Source: Okapia johnstoni (lineage: Eukaryota > Chordata > Mammalia > Artiodactyla > Giraffidae). Taken from it: a DNA stretch of 64,000 nucleotides. A program made the position numbers and the translations under genes. The stretch lies in NCBI GenBank assembly GCA_024291935.2, contig CM044315.1, positions 77,482,385 through 77,546,384 of the forward strand, written 5' to 3'. Of this stretch, positions 63,041-64,000 are shown piece by piece; positions within the stretch are counted from its first letter, which is position 1; each line of letters opens with the position of its first letter. Under the pieces are notes generated by a model, which did no database searches, was not told where the DNA came from, and saw only the letters and a list, made by a program, of their open reading frames with translations.

Positions 63041-64000
63041 GAGTGTACTTGTCTTCTCTGAAAGGAGCTGGATGAAACAGAAGAGAGGGAAGGGGAGGGA
63101 AGACAGTGAAGAGGAGGAGGGGAGATGACACCTGCTCTGTGGGGCTGGAACCCCAGCAGGGAGAGCATGTCCAGCCCCCTTGCAGCCTCACACTCTGGGG
63201 TCCTTCATGACCCACATGCTGCCTGGCGCCTGACGCTCCCATGACAGCTGAGTCAGAAGAAAGGGCTTGTCTCCAAAGGCTCAGAGGGAAGATGCTCACA
63301 CCAGCACCTGTCGGGGAAGGAGCCTTCTGCTCTTCCATGGTGGCTTCCTCACCACATCTGTAGAGGGGCCCAGCCAGTGCCCACCCTGTGCTGAGCAGGG
63401 AAGATGTTACAGACTTGGCCAGGCACAAGGGGTTTCTTCATCCCAGTGAGATTTGAGCAGAGTCCAGGCTGGCATTCTCTCCAGTTCCTTGGCAGCCCTT
63501 TCTGACAGGCAGGGCCTCAGGCTCCTTAGAAGCCTAGAGTGGGCTGCTGTGCTGGAGGGTCTGGGAGGAGCCAACTGGGCACAAGGCTTGGCTGCTGGGA
63601 GCAGGTGTCAGACCCAAATCCAGGACAGCTGGTGGCACTTCCCCCACAGGACAGCACCTTAGAGTCCCTGGCATGTGTGCCCAGCCACTCTGAGTGAGGA
63701 CGAGCTTCTTCAGCCTTGCCATTCCTGGAGACCATGTTGGGGCCTGTCCTCCTGACCCTGGGCACTGACCAGAACCAGGCCCCTTGCACTCCTCCTCCAG
63801 CCTCTCTGCACCCAGCCCTGCTCTCTTCTGCTTATGCACAGGTCCTCTTCCTTCCCACCGCTGCGCTTCCTAACCTAGGGCCCTGGTGCCACAGGAGAGC
63901 AGCCCACAAGCCTAATAAAAGGGCATCTCCCTCAGCTCCTGCTTGCAGCCAAGACCTTTGAACCAGTCTTCATACACACCCCAATTCCTAAGTCACTCGG
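63041..64000. other. Unassigned sequence downstream of CYP4A
   Basis: This stretch is moderately GC-rich. I recognise no exon, repeat or RNA gene in it. A second AATAAA at 63914-63919 could end an alternative longer transcript. The open frames on both strands show no familiar domain. Confidence 0.4.

Overview
The window is mammalian nuclear DNA from a ruminant, most likely a bovid. Bov-tA SINEs, BovB LINEs, ruminant-type L1s and CHR-type tRNA SINEs are found throughout, and the only host genes are split into short exons with GT-AG introns. Their products are cytochrome P450 family 4 proteins. The locus looks like the ruminant form of the CYP4A/CYP4B cluster that mammals carry next to CYP4X and CYP4Z. 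The species cannot be fixed from the sequence alone.

Layout, left to right. (1) 1-9.4 kb: exons 2-12 of a plus-strand CYP4A copy (copy A). It is a pseudogene, with two 1-base deletions in exon 6, a lost donor after exon 9, a lost acceptor before exon 10, an early C-terminal stop, and Gly in place of the I-helix Glu that ties heme to the protein in family 4. Exon 1 would lie upstream of the window. (2) 9.4-30.1 kb: a transposon block with an 80-bp mariner-type hairpin, an old L1 tail, and a three-level nest: a BovB split by a full-length plus-strand L1, itself split by a nearly full-length minus-strand L1. (3) 30.1-35.3 kb: an antisense CYP4B1-like fragment (exons 2 and 3) and old repeats. (4) 35.3-37.45 kb: two nuclear mitochondrial insertions (tRNA-Leu/ND1 and ND5) flanking an L1 fragment, each split by a Bov-tA. 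(5) 37.45-44.3 kb: a badly decayed CYP4A copy (copy B) with an intron 1 remnant, exons 2, 4 and 7, and the start of exon 8. (6) 45.14-62.0 kb: a complete plus-strand CYP4A gene (copy C) of 12 exons, open for 519 codons with all key P450 residues. Its intron 10 starts with GC instead of GT. (7) 62-64 kb: the 3' region of copy C with a likely poly(A) signal, then unassigned sequence.

The three CYP4A copies share intron sequence as well as exons, so they arose by tandem segmental duplication. Only copy C can be expected to make an enzyme, a microsomal fatty-acid omega-hydroxylase. I found no new biological system here. The most informative points are the GC-AG intron in the one working gene, the clustered lesions of copy A, the composite mitochondrial insertion beside a truncated P450 copy, and the nested L1/L1/BovB structure with its multi-kilobase inverted repeat.
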